Shown in pieces: positions 63,995 through 64,000 of a stretch of 64,000 bases of DNA. Each line of letters opens with the position of its first letter. Within the stretch, counting starts at the first letter, position 1. The notes beneath the pieces are model-generated. The model was not told the origin of the DNA, ran no database searches, and was given only the letters and a program-made list of their open reading frames with translations. Source of the stretch: Vibrio rhizosphaerae. GTDB taxonomy: Bacteria > Pseudomonadota > Gammaproteobacteria > Enterobacterales > Vibrionaceae. Position numbers and translations under genes: made by a program. The stretch is from positions 558,001-622,000 of the forward strand of contig NZ_AP024903.1 in the NCBI RefSeq assembly GCF_024347095.1. Direction: 5' to 3'.

Positions 63995-64000
63995 CCATTT

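Overview
The window is a contiguous piece of chromosome from a Vibrio-like gammaproteobacterium. Four things point there: a HapR/LuxR/SmcR-type quorum-sensing master regulator with an apparent Qrr small-RNA target in its 5' leader; the order ampD / nadC / pilA / pilB; the order tyrS / dacB / ompU-type porin / greA / yhbY / rlmE; and close similarity of most proteins to Vibrio orthologues known to me. The species cannot be named from sequence alone. Nearly all genes are intact housekeeping genes. I see no rRNA, tRNA, CRISPR array, insertion sequence, integrase or phage gene.

Layout. (1) 1-5.7 kb: start of the type IV pilus operon (pilA, pilB cut by the window edge), an unrecognised single-membrane-segment protein, nadC, ampD, fldB, xerD, dsbC. 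(2) 5.9-15.1 kb: recJ, then pdhR-aceE-aceF-lpd (pyruvate dehydrogenase) with a perfect PdhR operator. (3) 15.2-19.8 kb: the hapR/luxR-type regulator, hpt, beta-carbonic anhydrase and the yadGH ABC exporter. (4) 20.4-35.2 kb: an accessory carbohydrate island. Operon A encodes a 2,3-diketogulonate reductase, a TRAP transporter, an L-xylulose/3-keto-L-gulonate kinase, 3-keto-L-gulonate-6-phosphate decarboxylase, both pentose-phosphate epimerases and an IclR regulator. Operon B encodes a sugar ABC importer, an SMP-30-type lactonase and a YiaL-family protein, followed by a second IclR regulator. (5) 35.3-46.5 kb: panC-panB, folK, pcnB, gluQ, dksA, sfsA, then hrpB and mrcB; this is the order hpt-can-yadGH-panCB-folK-pcnB-gluQ-dksA-sfsA-hrpB-mrcB familiar from enterobacteria and vibrios, with the island placed between yadH and panC. 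(6) 46.9-51.9 kb: acnB, yacL, and glnK-amtB behind a sigma-54 promoter with two NtrC-like sites. (7) 52-64 kb: rsmC, an AI-2E-family membrane protein, hemL, erpA, an M23 endopeptidase, tyrS, dacB, an OmpU-type porin, greA with a leader terminator, yhbY and rlmE.

How the island probably works: 2,3-diketo-L-gulonate imported by the TRAP system is reduced to 3-keto-L-gulonate, phosphorylated, decarboxylated to L-xylulose 5-phosphate and epimerised twice to D-xylulose 5-phosphate. Operon B may supply the same route from a lactone such as oxidised ascorbate; that part is inference. Two sequence motifs shared by the regions upstream of operons A and B suggest one regulon. This island is the most interesting part of the window.
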